In this document: piece by piece, positions 7,116-15,956 of the stretch | Numbering within the stretch: the first letter of the stretch is position 1 | Layout of the letters: each line of letters starts with the position of its first letter | NCBI GenBank assembly: GCA_017428265.1 | Contig: JAFRRD010000047.1 | Span: 1-59,048 of the forward strand | Origin: Lachnospiraceae bacterium | GTDB lineage: Bacteria; Bacillota; Clostridia; Lachnospirales; Lachnospiraceae | Direction: 5' to 3' | DNA: 59,048 nucleotides | The notes under the pieces: generated by a model | What the model saw: only the letters and a program-made list of their open reading frames with translations | Databases searched by the model: none | Told to the model about the DNA's origin: nothing | Made by a program: the position numbers and the translations under genes

Positions 7116-10007
7116 TTACTCCGTGATATCGTTGCCGCCGGCATCCTTGGCTTCGCTGCCGAAGACATCTTCATCGGTAAGATAACCGTAATAGTAATCG
7201 AAAACATAACCGCCGAGTTCCGCCGCGTTGCCGGAAGTATAGCCGTGCGGGATCGTAACGCCGACAGCGATCTCGGGGTCGTTGTACGGGGCAAAGCAGA
7301 TAAACGTCGCATGGTTCGGGCGGTTGGGGTTTTCCCTTGCCGTTCCGGTCTTGCAGGCGAAATCCACTTTCCCGGAAAACAGATACTCATAACCGCCTTC
7401 TAGGGCGACAAGGTGCATGCCGTAGTGGATCGTGTCCCAGGTCGTTTCGGCATATACCGTATTGCTGACGACTTCGCCGCGGTAGCTTTCGACAAGCCTT
7501 CCCGTCGTATCGTTGCGGTGGTCCAGCAGTGTGAGGTCATAGACTGTCCCGCGAGTGGCAATGGTCGTCGCGTAACGGGCCAGATGCGAACTGGTAAACA
7601 GATGCGTGCCGTGTCCAATCGCCGATGTGATCGCCGACGTATCGGAAATGACCGGTTCGGATTCCGCCACCTCAACGCCCGATTTGCTGCCAAGCCCCAT
7701 CAGCGTCGCATATTCACGCAGTTTCTCCATGCCGACGGCATCAACGTAGTTCCCGTCGACCAGCGACAGGCGGTAGCCCACCTGTGAAAAGAAGTCGTTG
7801 CAGGAATATTTCAGGGCCAGCGGGATGTTGATGGTGCCGTGCGAATTCGGATAAGACCAGCAGTGGACCTCGATGCCTGCGGCAGAGAAAACACCGTGTG
7901 TCGTCAGGAATGTCCTTTCGGTCATGACCCCGGTCTCCATGGCTGCGGCGGATGTTACCGGCTTAAAGACGGAGCCGGGCGTCGTCCGCGCCTGCGTCGC
8001 CGTATTCAGGAGCGGCGTCGACTCATCGTTCAGAATGGACGCATAGTAAGCGGGATCGTCCATGCGGTTATTGTCATAGCCGGGATACGATACCATGGCA
8101 AGTACTTTGCCGGTCGCCGTTTCCACGACCGTCGCCGCCGCCGAATAGGGGTCGATGGCCAGCTGTGCCGGCGTGATCTGGATCTTGTTGATCTTCTCTT
8201 TGATAAAGGCAAAGGCTGCGTTTTCCCGCCTTCTGTTGTCACTTGCTAACGCTTCCTCGTCCGGCTCTCCGTCTTCATTTACGAATTCCCTGAGTTTCAA
8301 CCGGTTGATCCACAGCTGCTCTTCTTCCAGAACGCCCTGCTCATAGAGCGCCAGCCCGAGATCGCTGCGCATGACGAGACCGGCATAGATCAGCTTTTCG
8401 TATACGGCTTTGGCAAATACCGTGCTGTCCTTCAGTTTTTCCATGATCTGAACGACCAGCTGCCTGTATACCGCTTCGGAACTGATGTATTTGTCATCCA
8501 GCTTAAGGGCGGCAACATCCACCCAGCCGCGTTTCAGGGCCTCCCGCAGATATTCCTGCAGACTGATCGTTCCGTCTTGACGGTATGCCTTGTAAACCTC
8601 GGCGTCCGTATCGATATTGCCGCGGATCAGGATCTTCTCGTCCTGCAGCACGCTGTACAGCGCACTGAAGCAGTCCTGCATGTCCTCCGTCAGATCGTTG
8701 TATGCCGTCGGCGTATCGGAGAGAAGTTCCTCTTCGGCTTCGGCGAGAGCCTCATCCCGGAATTCCGCAAACACTTCATAGATCCGCTGCTGCGCAGGGC
8801 CTGCATCCTCATCGCCGAAGCGCCTGAGATCCAGGACATTGTTGGCGATCAGCTGATAATACACCTTCTTGACGGGGACCCTGTGCTCGGAGTCCGTCGG
8901 GTCCACGTCTGCATTCCTGAGGTTGGCGACAAGAATTCCGGCCAGTTTCTGTTCGATCAGGTGATACGTCGCTTTCTGGAGCCCGGCGTCGATCGACAGG
9001 TAAATGTCATCTCCCGCAACGGAATCTGTTTCTTCAATGATCTTCTGGACCTGGCCGAGGTTGTTGACATACATGGTAACGGAACCCGACGTGCCGCGCA
9101 GCTGCTCTTCCATCGTGCTTTCGATGCCGGCCTTGCCGATCAGGTCTCCGGAGACATATCCGCCGCCCTGCTCATTCATCTTATCGATTTCTTCCACGCT
9201 GGCCAGCCCCAGGTAGCCGATGATATGGCTGAAATAAACAGCGTCGTTGTAGACCCGTTCGTTCGCCTGCTCGATGTCGACCCCGAGGAGCCTTGACTGG
9301 TTCTCCCTGATCGCAGCGACCGTCGTTTCGGAAACGTCCCTGGCCACGACGCTCGCCCGGTAGCGCACATAATAATTCTGCGCCATGCTCCAGCGGATAT
9401 AGATGAGCTTCACGGTCGTCGGCAGGTCGATCTCATACGTCGTCTTGTCGCGGTTCCTGCCGATGCCGTAACGTTCGGTATAATAACTGACGATCTCTTC
9501 CGCATGCGAAGCGCTCTCTTCCTCCGTCAGTTCATCGACCGACTTTTTGCCGTACATGTCACGGAGGAAACGCAGCCTGGCTGCATCGGAGGCAAAACTC
9601 TCCTGCAGCTTCCCGTTTTCGTCACAGTAAACCGGGATCGTCTGCTCGACCGTTTCCCCGTGCTCATCCAGGATCCGGATCAGGCGGATCAGCATCACAT
9701 TGCGCTCATAACCGTTTGCATAGGACCCGTCGTCGGTGACCGTCACGTTCTGCGTCAGTTTGTTGTACGCGAGAAGCACACCGTTGCGGTCATAGATGCG
9801 GCCGCGGACTGCCGGGGTCGTCACCGTGCGGATCGTGGTGCTCTGCACGCTTTTTTCCGCTTCTTCCCCGCCGACGATCTGGAGCTTGTACATTCGGTGG
9901 AACAAAAGCCCGAACAGCACAATAAAGACCATCACGACAGGGAAAAGCCTCGACGTGATGACCTGCTTTAATTTTTCCCAGATGAATTCGATCAGTTCCT
10001 TAAACAA
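7116..10007 (-). CDS. mrdA: Penicillin-binding protein 2, elongasome transpeptidase
   Basis: Class B penicillin-binding protein of 963 residues that cross-links peptidoglycan during elongation. One N-terminal membrane segment (about 21-40) is followed by a dimerisation domain with RGRIYDRNGVLLA. The transpeptidase domain carries S679-V-F-K682 (nucleophile serine), S735-C-N737 and K886-T-G888. Between the domain's first strand (DDIYLSIDAGLQ, about 334) and its continuation (VVETATGKVLAMVSYPGYD, about 627) lies a helical insertion of some 250-270 residues, which explains the length against about 600-700 in other phyla. It overlaps the end of mreD by 8 bases. Confidence 0.96.
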   Translation of the reverse strand: MFKELIEFIWEKLKQVITSRLFPVVMVFIVLFGLLFHRMYKLQIVGGEEAEKSVQSTTIRTVTTPAVRGRIYDRNGVLLAYNKLTQNVTVTDDGSYANGYERNVMLIRLIRILDEHGETVEQTIPVYCDENGKLQESFASDAARLRFLRDMYGKKSVDELTEEESASHAEEIVSYYTERYGIGRNRDKTTYEIDLPTTVKLIYIRWSMAQNYYVRYRASVVARDVSETTVAAIRENQSRLLGVDIEQANERVYNDAVYFSHIIGYLGLASVEEIDKMNEQGGGYVSGDLIGKAGIESTMEEQLRGTSGSVTMYVNNLGQVQKIIEETDSVAGDDIYLSIDAGLQKATYHLIEQKLAGILVANLRNADVDPTDSEHRVPVKKVYYQLIANNVLDLRRFGDEDAGPAQQRIYEVFAEFRDEALAEAEEELLSDTPTAYNDLTEDMQDCFSALYSVLQDEKILIRGNIDTDAEVYKAYRQDGTISLQEYLREALKRGWVDVAALKLDDKYISSEAVYRQLVVQIMEKLKDSTVFAKAVYEKLIYAGLVMRSDLGLALYEQGVLEEEQLWINRLKLREFVNEDGEPDEEALASDNRRRENAAFAFIKEKINKIQITPAQLAIDPYSAAATVVETATGKVLAMVSYPGYDNNRMDDPAYYASILNDESTPLLNTATQARTTPGSVFKPVTSAAAMETGVMTERTFLTTHGVFSAAGIEVHCWSYPNSHGTINIPLALKYSCNDFFSQVGYRLSLVDGNYVDAVGMEKLREYATLMGLGSKSGVEVAESEPVISDTSAITSAIGHGTHLFTSSHLARYATTIATRGTVYDLTLLDHRNDTTGRLVESYRGEVVSNTVYAETTWDTIHYGMHLVALEGGYEYLFSGKVDFACKTGTARENPNRPNHATFICFAPYNDPEIAVGVTIPHGYTSGNAAELGGYVFDYYYGYLTDEDVFGSEAKDAGGNDITE

Positions 10008-10518
10008 ACGACCTGGTCCTCCTGGTCTCCCATTTCGTGATCAGCGCCTCCGTTTTCCGGAAAAGCGGGTAGAGCACGAGCGTCATGAGTGCCGTATAGA
10101 GCAGTTCGGGAATGATGATGCCTGTAAAATATGCGCCGAAATCGAGCTGTCCGTTCACGGCAAAGGCGAAAACGAAAATGCCGATATGATAGAACAGATC
10201 GCTGATCAGGCAGAGCAGCAGCGGCATGTCCACGAACTCGGAAAAGTAAAGCCGCCCGAGCAGACCGATCCCGTAGCCGAGCAGCGTGTAGATCAGCGCG
10301 GAAAAGCCGAGCGTCTCACTGAAGAAAATGTCCAGCAGCAGGCCGCAGACAAAGCCGATGCACATGCCGTCGACACTGCCCCGGATAAAGCCGAACGAGA
10401 ACACCAGGATCAGCATGATGTTCGGCACGGTCAGGATGAGCGGCGACGCGGCAAACACATTGTTCTGCAGAAAAAATGCTGCCAGGATCAGGAGAAAATA
10501 GGCAAAGATCCGTTTCAT
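10000..10518 (-). CDS. mreD: Rod shape-determining protein MreD
   Basis: Very hydrophobic protein of 172 residues with five to six membrane segments, matching the size and profile of MreD. It lies between mreC and mrdA with ATGA overlap at its start and an 8-base overlap at its end. MreD family residues are weakly conserved, so the call leans on position; PNIMLILVFSFGFIRGSVDGMCIGFVCGLLLD fits the conserved core. It is expected to join MreC, PBP2 and RodA in the elongation complex. Confidence 0.9.
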   Translation of the reverse strand: MKRIFAYFLLILAAFFLQNNVFAASPLILTVPNIMLILVFSFGFIRGSVDGMCIGFVCGLLLDIFFSETLGFSALIYTLLGYGIGLLGRLYFSEFVDMPLLLCLISDLFYHIGIFVFAFAVNGQLDFGAYFTGIIIPELLYTALMTLVLYPLFRKTEALITKWETRRTRSFV

Positions 10519-11372
10519 TGCGCATTCTCCGATATCTTCAGCGTGGTGACGATCAGCACACTGTCAAGGGTGTCAAAATTCACGGCCGGACGTATCGTTC
10601 CGGTCTTCTGGAGATGGTCCGCATCCTCTTCGACGCTGTCCGCAAAACCGATCAGAAGCCCCGGCACGTACAGCGCACTGATATTAGACGTCACGATGGT
10701 ATCGCCGACGGCAACATCCTCCGTAATGCCGATGCTCTGCAGTTCAAGCAGGCCGTCCGCATACAGGGACAGGTTGCCGGCAACGATGCAGCTGCTCCCG
10801 CTGCGGGTGCTCATCGCACTGACATACTGGGAGTCGTTGATGATGGTGCTCACCGTCGCATAGCTTTCGCTGACGGCCGTGACGATACCGACAAGCCCGC
10901 CGTCCGCGAGAACGTTCATATTGACCCTGATACCGTCACGGCTCCCCTTGTCGATGAGGAAGGAACGATACCAGTTGCTTGAGTTTTTGCCGATAATGTG
11001 CGCTCCCACGGTCTCGTACTGCGGATACTGTTCCGCAAGATCCAGCAGGCGCCGCATTTCGTCCAGTTCATTTTCCCTGAGGCGCAGGCGCGCATTTTCC
11101 GCGCGAAGGACCGCCAGTTCGTTGGACAGCAGTTCATTGACTTCCCGGACCTCAGACAGTTCGCGATAGGTCTCTATCTGTCCGAACAGATAGCGTCCGG
11201 CCTTGTTCATTCCCTTCTGCATAGGCATGAGCACGGCGTCAACGCCGCTTCGGAGCGCATTGCTGAAACCGGAGCTGAACGAACTCAGGAGCAGCAGAAA
11301 CAGACAGACGCCGACCAGGATCAGCAGTCCGGTATGCGGCCGCATGGAAGGTGTATTGCGTTTATCTGCCAT
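10515..11372 (-). CDS. mreC: Rod shape-determining protein MreC
   Basis: Bitopic protein of 285 residues. It has one membrane segment near residues 14-33, a coiled coil at about 60-110 rich in Glu/Leu/Arg, then the beta-rich MreC domain with GSRDGIRVNMNVLADGGLVGIV and STRSGSSCIVAGN. It scaffolds PBP2 at the lateral wall. The ribosome site AAGGAG precedes the ATG. In many Clostridia mreB lies immediately upstream; here the preceding gene is radC, 54 bases away. Confidence 0.95.
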   Translation of the reverse strand: MADKRNTPSMRPHTGLLILVGVCLFLLLLSSFSSGFSNALRSGVDAVLMPMQKGMNKAGRYLFGQIETYRELSEVREVNELLSNELAVLRAENARLRLRENELDEMRRLLDLAEQYPQYETVGAHIIGKNSSNWYRSFLIDKGSRDGIRVNMNVLADGGLVGIVTAVSESYATVSTIINDSQYVSAMSTRSGSSCIVAGNLSLYADGLLELQSIGITEDVAVGDTIVTSNISALYVPGLLIGFADSVEEDADHLQKTGTIRPAVNFDTLDSVLIVTTLKISENAQ

Positions 11373-11426
11373 TTTTTGCTTCTCCTTCAGTGTTCCGCGG
11401 ACGGACCGGCGGCCCTGCGGCTTTCC

Positions 11427-12143
11427 TTACTCCGTGCCGGGCGCCTTCAGCAGGCCCCGTTCGCGGAAACTCAGATAGCAGTGGTCGCCGATGATGATAT
11501 GGTCCATCACCGGAATGTGGAGCAGGGCGCCTGCCTCGGCCAGCCGGTTCGTCAGGGCGATATCGGCGGCGGAAGGCTCGGGATCCCCGCTCGGGTGGTT
11601 GTGCAGCAGGACCACGAAGACCGCGTGATGCCGCAGCGCGTTCAGGAAAATCTCCCGCGGCGAGGCCAGGGACGAATTCACGGTCCCCATCGATACCGTC
11701 TCGGTATGCAGCAGCCGGTTCTTCGTGTCGAACATGGCCACCCACATCTCTTCGTGATCGAGATAGCACAGATCCTCCATGAAATACGATGCGATGGCAT
11801 TCGGGCGGCCGAGAGCCAGATGCTCCCGCCTGGCGGCGCCGGCAATGCGCCGGCTGAGTTCGCCGACCGCCAGCAGCTCCGTCGCCTTGACCGGGCCGAT
11901 CCCGCCGACGCTCATGAGTTCCTCACGGGTCGTCTGGCGGAGAAAGCCGAGTCCGCTGCGCGAACCGAACTGCGTCAGTAATTTCCGCGACAGTTCGAGG
12001 GCCGTCAGCCGGTTCGTTCCCGACCGCAGGATCACGGCGAGCAGTTCCGCGTCACTCAAGGCACCGGGGCCGCAGGCGGCGCATTTTTCATAGGGGCGTT
12101 CCGAAGCCGGCATCGACTTCATGGTCTGTTTTTCGTTATTCAA
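11427..12143 (-). CDS. radC: RadC family protein (JAB/MPN domain)
   Basis: Protein of 238 residues with an N-terminal helix-hairpin-helix region (LMSVGGIGPVKATELLAVGEL) and a C-terminal RadC/JAB domain holding the metal-binding motif HNHPSGDPEPSAAD. Its function is unsettled in the family; a DNA repair role was proposed early and later questioned. The start is taken as TTG at 12143 because AAAGGAGG sits five bases upstream; the ATG seven codons later lacks such a site. It heads the mreC-mreD-mrdA-minD-rodA cluster. Confidence 0.93.
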   Translation of the reverse strand: MNNEKQTMKSMPASERPYEKCAACGPGALSDAELLAVILRSGTNRLTALELSRKLLTQFGSRSGLGFLRQTTREELMSVGGIGPVKATELLAVGELSRRIAGAARREHLALGRPNAIASYFMEDLCYLDHEEMWVAMFDTKNRLLHTETVSMGTVNSSLASPREIFLNALRHHAVFVVLLHNHPSGDPEPSAADIALTNRLAEAGALLHIPVMDHIIIGDHCYLSFRERGLLKAPGTE

Positions 12144-12189
12144 TCATTCCTCCTTTTGTCTCTCCAAAACTCCAAAAGGAAGATATTAT

Positions 12190-12218
12190 ATTATATCACA
12201 GGGCAAGGCCTGCGTCCA
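12190..12218 (-). promoter_or_regulatory. Probable radC promoter
   Basis: Minus-strand TATAAT at 12190-12195 abuts the stop of the preceding gene. A weak -35 (TGGACG, 12213-12218) lies 17 bases upstream inside that gene. A second overlapping TATAAT occupies 12185-12190. Confidence 0.45.
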
Positions 12219-13470
12219 CCAGTTTCTGCAGGGACATCAGGATGCCGTATTTGGCGTGGTACCAGGTCAGGCCGCCCTGGAAATAAACGCGGTAGGGTTC
12301 CCTGAGCGGGCCGTCCGCGGAAAGTTCGATGGACGAGCCCTGGACGAAGGTGCCGGCCGCCATGATGACCGGGTCCGCATAGCCCGGCATGTCGGCAGGT
12401 ACCGGACGGACAAAGCTGTCCACGGGCGCGGCTGCCTGGATGCCGGCGCAGAACGCCTTCAGGTATTCCGGACTGCCCAGGTCCACCGCCTGGATGATGT
12501 CATAACGGGTCTTATCGCTCGAAGGCCAGGCCGGAAAACCGGCGCTTTCGTACAGTTTTGCCGCAAAAAGAGCACCTTTGAGCGCCGCAGCGGTCACGAC
12601 CGGCGCGAGGAAAAAGCCCTGATAGAAAGAGCGGTTTACGCCGAGGGATGCGCCGACTTCCTTGCCGAGGCCGGGCGCGGTCAGACGTTTCGCGCAGCGC
12701 TCCACCAGATCTGCGCGGCCGGCAATGTAGCCGCCGCAGGGGGCAAGCCCGCCGCCGGGATTCTTGATGAGCGAGCCCACGGTCAGGTCCGCGCCGTGGT
12801 CGGAAGGTTCCGTTTCCCGGGTGAATTCGCCGTAGCAGTTATCCACCATGACGATGACCTCCGGCTTGATCGAACGGATGAATCGGATCAGTTCGCCGAT
12901 CTGTTCCGGCGAAAAAGTATCCCGGTTTGAATAGCCTTTGGAGCGCTGGATCTCGATCAGCCGCGTGCGTTCATTGATCGCATTCCGGATGCCTTCGTAA
13001 TCGAAGCCGCCGTCCGGCAAAAGATCCACCTCGGCATAAGTGATCCCGTATTCCGCGAGGGAACCGACGGAAGGCCTGATCCCGATCACTTCCTCCAGTG
13101 TGTCGTAGGGACGGCCGACCGGGGACAGGATCTCGTCGCCCGGATGCAGCGAAGCCGACAGGGCAAGGGAAAGCGCATGCGTCCCGCAGGCGATCTGCGG
13201 CCGCACCAGCGCATCCTCGGTATGAAACACGTCTGCATAGACCTTTTCCAGCGTGTCGCGGCCGGCATCGTTATAGCCGTAGCCGGTGCTTCCGTTCAGA
13301 AGATCCGCCGCTACGCGGTTCTTCTGCATGGCCTGCAGGACCTTCATCTGATTCGCTTCCGCGATCCGGTCTATCTCTTCAAAGCGTCCGGCGAGCGCCT
13401 CGAGCGCCGCTTCTCCGAGGGCAAAGACCTCTGGGGAAATGCCGCCGGCACAGTATAATTCTTCTCTCAT
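12196..13470 (-). CDS. Methionine gamma-lyase-family PLP enzyme (YnbB / aluminium-resistance type)
   Basis: PLP-dependent enzyme of 424 residues. The Schiff-base lysine is in LTVGSLIKNPGGGLAP, the pyridine-binding Asp in VIVMVDNCYGEF, and GTHALSLALSASLHPGDEI forms the phosphate-binding region. These blocks match the family annotated in Firmicutes as methionine gamma-lyase family or aluminium resistance protein, whose physiological substrate is not established. The start is the ATG at 13470 behind AAAGGATAAA; the upstream in-frame extension runs into the promoter. It is divergent from the XRE/TPR regulator, which may control it. Confidence 0.88.
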   Translation of the reverse strand: MREELYCAGGISPEVFALGEAALEALAGRFEEIDRIAEANQMKVLQAMQKNRVAADLLNGSTGYGYNDAGRDTLEKVYADVFHTEDALVRPQIACGTHALSLALSASLHPGDEILSPVGRPYDTLEEVIGIRPSVGSLAEYGITYAEVDLLPDGGFDYEGIRNAINERTRLIEIQRSKGYSNRDTFSPEQIGELIRFIRSIKPEVIVMVDNCYGEFTRETEPSDHGADLTVGSLIKNPGGGLAPCGGYIAGRADLVERCAKRLTAPGLGKEVGASLGVNRSFYQGFFLAPVVTAAALKGALFAAKLYESAGFPAWPSSDKTRYDIIQAVDLGSPEYLKAFCAGIQAAAPVDSFVRPVPADMPGYADPVIMAAGTFVQGSSIELSADGPLREPYRVYFQGGLTWYHAKYGILMSLQKLVDAGLAL

Positions 13471-13530
13471 TTTATCCTTTCCGGCCCAAAGTGGGGCCAA
13501 AATCCCGTTTTGATAATAATTTTCCTTGAG

Positions 13531-13536
13531 ATTATA
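13531..13536 (-). promoter_or_regulatory. Extended -10 promoter of the PLP-enzyme gene
   Basis: Minus-strand TGCTATAAT is an extended -10 element with TATAAT at 13531-13536, about 60 bases before the ATG. No good -35 is seen, as is usual for extended -10 promoters. It lies back to back with the promoter at 13558-13586. Confidence 0.55.
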
Positions 13537-13557
13537 GCACATCTCCCGAAAAAAGGC

Positions 13558-13586
13558 TTGCTTTTTTCAATTTTTCCCGTTATATT
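13558..13586 (+). promoter_or_regulatory. Promoter of the XRE/TPR regulator gene
   Basis: TTGCTT (13558-13563), 17-base spacer, TATATT (13581-13586), 39 bases before the ATG at 13626. A short hairpin GAAAAAAG/CTTTTTTC overlaps the -35. Confidence 0.6.
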
Positions 13587-13625
13587 AGTCTAGTAAAATT
13601 TTCCGCATCGAAGAAGGCAGAAATC

Positions 13626-14837
13626 ATGAAAAATTTTACCGGTTTCATCATTCGTCAGCAGCGTCTGGCCAAAGGCATGTCTCAGGAAGCCCTTTGCCGC
13701 GGCATCTGTGCCGTTTCCTATCTCAGCAAGATCGAACAGGGTATCGGGAATCCCAGTCCCGCGATCCTGCAGCAGCTGCTTGACGCGCTGGGCATCAACT
13801 ACAACCAGAACGAAGCCATGCTGGAAAAGGCGCAGATGATGCTGCGAAGCTATTTCGACAAGTATTTTCACAGCGAGACCGCCGAGGAAGAGACCTCCTA
13901 TCTCAAGCTGCACCAGCAGGAAATGGAAAACAGCGAGCTGCACCTGTCGTGGCACCTGTTCAATCTTTTCATGCTGATCCAGAAGTACGGCAAGAGCGCA
14001 CCGGTCTGCCATCAGGAAGCCGCTTACATCGGCCGTTTCAAGGAATATCTGGAAGATGACCAGCTTTTTGCCTATTACGTCGGCACCGGCCTGATCGAAG
14101 GCGACGACCAGCTGGAGAATCTGCGGCTGGCTGAGACCATCCGTCCCATCGCCTTCGTCAAGCAGAGCATCGCGGAGTGCTATTATGCGCGCCGTGAATA
14201 CATGAATGCGATCGATGCCGCCGGCCGCGCCTATGCCGCCGCTGCCGAAGAAGGCAGCATGCCCACTCTTCTGTGGAGCAGCTATCTGCTTGGCGCCTGC
14301 TATTCGAACTTCAACGACATGAGTTTCATGCTCAAATACTATAAACGCGCGCTGGAACTGTCCCGCGGCTACGACGCCACGATCTCCAGCCTGATCCAGT
14401 ACAACATCGGCTCGGCCTATCTGGAGCATAAAAATTTCCAGGATGCCGTGCCTTATCTGCTGACTTCCATGCAGCCGAGCGACAGTTCTCTTGAGGAGCA
14501 GAAGGTTCTGGCGGGCCAGAAACTCGCGACCTGCTATTTCGAACAAGGCTTTGCCTCCCTCGGCCACCAGTTCCTGCAGCAGGCGGCAAACCGCCGCACG
14601 GACCGCATGCCGACCGTCTACGAAGAACTGCTGTATTTCACCAGGCTGCGCTATGTCGACAACGACCGCAGTTCCGAAGAATACGAGAACGTGCTGAAAG
14701 ACCTCTATGCCAACGGCGGCGAGGCGCTCGGCGATTCCTACCGCCGCATCTTCGCCGATTATCTGGTCGAACTCTACATGGCCCAGCGCAAATACAAGGA
14801 CGCCCTGGCCATCAAGAGCGAGTATGGCTACGTCTGA
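13626..14837 (+). CDS. XRE-family transcriptional regulator with TPR domain (Rgg/PlcR-like layout)
   Basis: Protein of 403 residues with an N-terminal helix-turn-helix (about residues 7-62: IIRQQRLAKGMSQEALCRGI and VSYLSKIEQGIGNPSPAILQ). A long helical C-terminal region follows with tetratricopeptide-like repeats, for example YYKRALELSRGYDATISSLI and NIGSAYLEHKNFQDAVPYLL. This layout is shared by peptide-sensing regulators of the Rgg/PlcR type, but no small peptide gene is evident nearby. It is divergent from the PLP enzyme, which makes that gene a plausible target. Confidence 0.85.
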   Translation: MKNFTGFIIRQQRLAKGMSQEALCRGICAVSYLSKIEQGIGNPSPAILQQLLDALGINYNQNEAMLEKAQMMLRSYFDKYFHSETAEEETSYLKLHQQEMENSELHLSWHLFNLFMLIQKYGKSAPVCHQEAAYIGRFKEYLEDDQLFAYYVGTGLIEGDDQLENLRLAETIRPIAFVKQSIAECYYARREYMNAIDAAGRAYAAAAEEGSMPTLLWSSYLLGACYSNFNDMSFMLKYYKRALELSRGYDATISSLIQYNIGSAYLEHKNFQDAVPYLLTSMQPSDSSLEEQKVLAGQKLATCYFEQGFASLGHQFLQQAANRRTDRMPTVYEELLYFTRLRYVDNDRSSEEYENVLKDLYANGGEALGDSYRRIFADYLVELYMAQRKYKDALAIKSEYGYV

Positions 14838-14853
14838 GCCTGCCGATACACTT

Positions 14854-14882
14854 AAAGCTCCTGCCGAGGCAGGAGCTTTTTT
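14854..14882 (+). terminator. Intrinsic terminator after the XRE/TPR regulator
   Basis: An 11-base stem AAAGCTCCTGC / GCAGGAGCTTT with loop CGAG is followed by a T-run. The 3' arm also supplies the AGGAG that precedes the possible TTG start of the next gene. Confidence 0.8.
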
Positions 14883-15861
14883 GCGTGCCGCGGACAGGTC
14901 CGGCGGGCGCGCAGAAAGCGTTTTCGCCTTCGGCGGGGAAGGCGGCTGCCGTCTCTGTCCGCGCCGCTGCGGCGCCGTGCGGAGCGAAAGCTTTGCCGGC
15001 GGTTTCTGTGCTTCACCTTCCGTCATGCACATCGCCCGCGCGGCGGTCCACTTCGGCGAAGAACCCTGTCTGTGCGGGACGAAAGGAAGCGGCGCTGTCT
15101 TCTTCACCGGCTGCAATCTTCGCTGCGTCTTCTGCCAGAACCACACGATCAGCCGGGGCGCCGGCGGCAGGCCAGTCAGTGTACCGGAACTGCGCGATAT
15201 CCTGCTGCGGCTTGAGGACGAAGGGATCCACAACATCGACCTCGTCACACCGACGCATTACAGCCCTCTCATTGCCGAGGCGCTGGCCGGCGTACGGCTG
15301 CACATCCCGGTCGTCTGGAACTCCTCCGCCTATGAAACGCCGGAGCAGCTCCGCCAGCTGGAAGGCCTCGTGCAGATCTACATGCCGGATCTCAAATATG
15401 CCGATCCGGTCCTGGCCGGAGAACTCTCCTTCGCCCCCGACCTTCCCGCGGTCTCGCTCGCCGCAATCAAAGAAATGTTCCGTCAGACCGGTCCGTTTGT
15501 CATGAATGACGAAGGCCTGCTTGAACGCGGCGTGCTGGTGCGTCATCTCATCCTGCCGGGCCATTCGGAGAATACGCTCCGCGTGATCGACATGATGGAG
15601 GACGAACTGCCGCACAGGCAGATGCTCTTCTCCCTGCTCGCGCAGTATACCCCCATCGCCGCCCTTGCGGATACGCCGCCGATGCAGCGCCGGCCTGAAC
15701 TTCTGCGGACGGTCAGCGAGGCGGAATACCGCCGGATCCTCGATTATCTGGACTTTTCTTCCATTGAAGAAGGCTACGTCCAGGAGCTTTCCGCAGCAGG
15801 CGAATCCGCCATCCCCGCCTTCGACGGCACGGGCATTCCGGCACCGCCGGAAAAGTACTGA
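14881..15861 (+). CDS. Radical SAM protein, PflX type (COG1313)
   Basis: Protein of about 326 residues. A first cysteine group (CRLCPRRCG, then GGFCASP) near the N-terminus and HFGEEPCLCGTKGSGAVFFTGCNLRCVFCQN identify the PflX subgroup of radical SAM enzymes; CNLRCVFC holds the CxxxCxxC that binds the catalytic 4Fe-4S cluster. Its substrate is unknown, and no pyruvate formate-lyase gene is near. Two starts are possible: TTG at 14881, five bases after AGGAG, or ATG at 14824, which would overlap the preceding gene by 14 bases and place the terminator hairpin inside the coding region. The first is chosen for its ribosome site. Confidence 0.8.
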   Translation: MRAADRSGGRAESVFAFGGEGGCRLCPRRCGAVRSESFAGGFCASPSVMHIARAAVHFGEEPCLCGTKGSGAVFFTGCNLRCVFCQNHTISRGAGGRPVSVPELRDILLRLEDEGIHNIDLVTPTHYSPLIAEALAGVRLHIPVVWNSSAYETPEQLRQLEGLVQIYMPDLKYADPVLAGELSFAPDLPAVSLAAIKEMFRQTGPFVMNDEGLLERGVLVRHLILPGHSENTLRVIDMMEDELPHRQMLFSLLAQYTPIAALADTPPMQRRPELLRTVSEAEYRRILDYLDFSSIEEGYVQELSAAGESAIPAFDGTGIPAPPEKY

Positions 15862-15898
15862 AAACCGCATAAAAACGGGCATTCCCGCATAAAAACAC

Positions 15899-15926
15899 TT
15901 GCATTTTCCGGGCACTGTGCTATGAT
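15899..15926 (+). promoter_or_regulatory. Promoter of the HU gene
   Basis: TTGCAT (15899-15904), 16-base spacer, TATGAT (15921-15926). A ribosome site GGAGG lies at 15945-15949, seven bases before the ATG. Confidence 0.7.
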
Positions 15927-15956
15927 AGAGAAAACCAATTTTTTGGAGGCAATACC

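Noticed and set aside
13626-14837. Rgg-type quorum-sensing pair
   Set aside because: The regulator layout fits, but no short secreted-peptide frame with a hydrophobic leader and ribosome site is seen in the flanking gaps.
13590-15248. 552-codon minus-strand frame opposite the XRE/TPR and radical SAM genes
   Set aside because: It covers two well-supported genes, a promoter and a terminator, and its sequence shows no domain.
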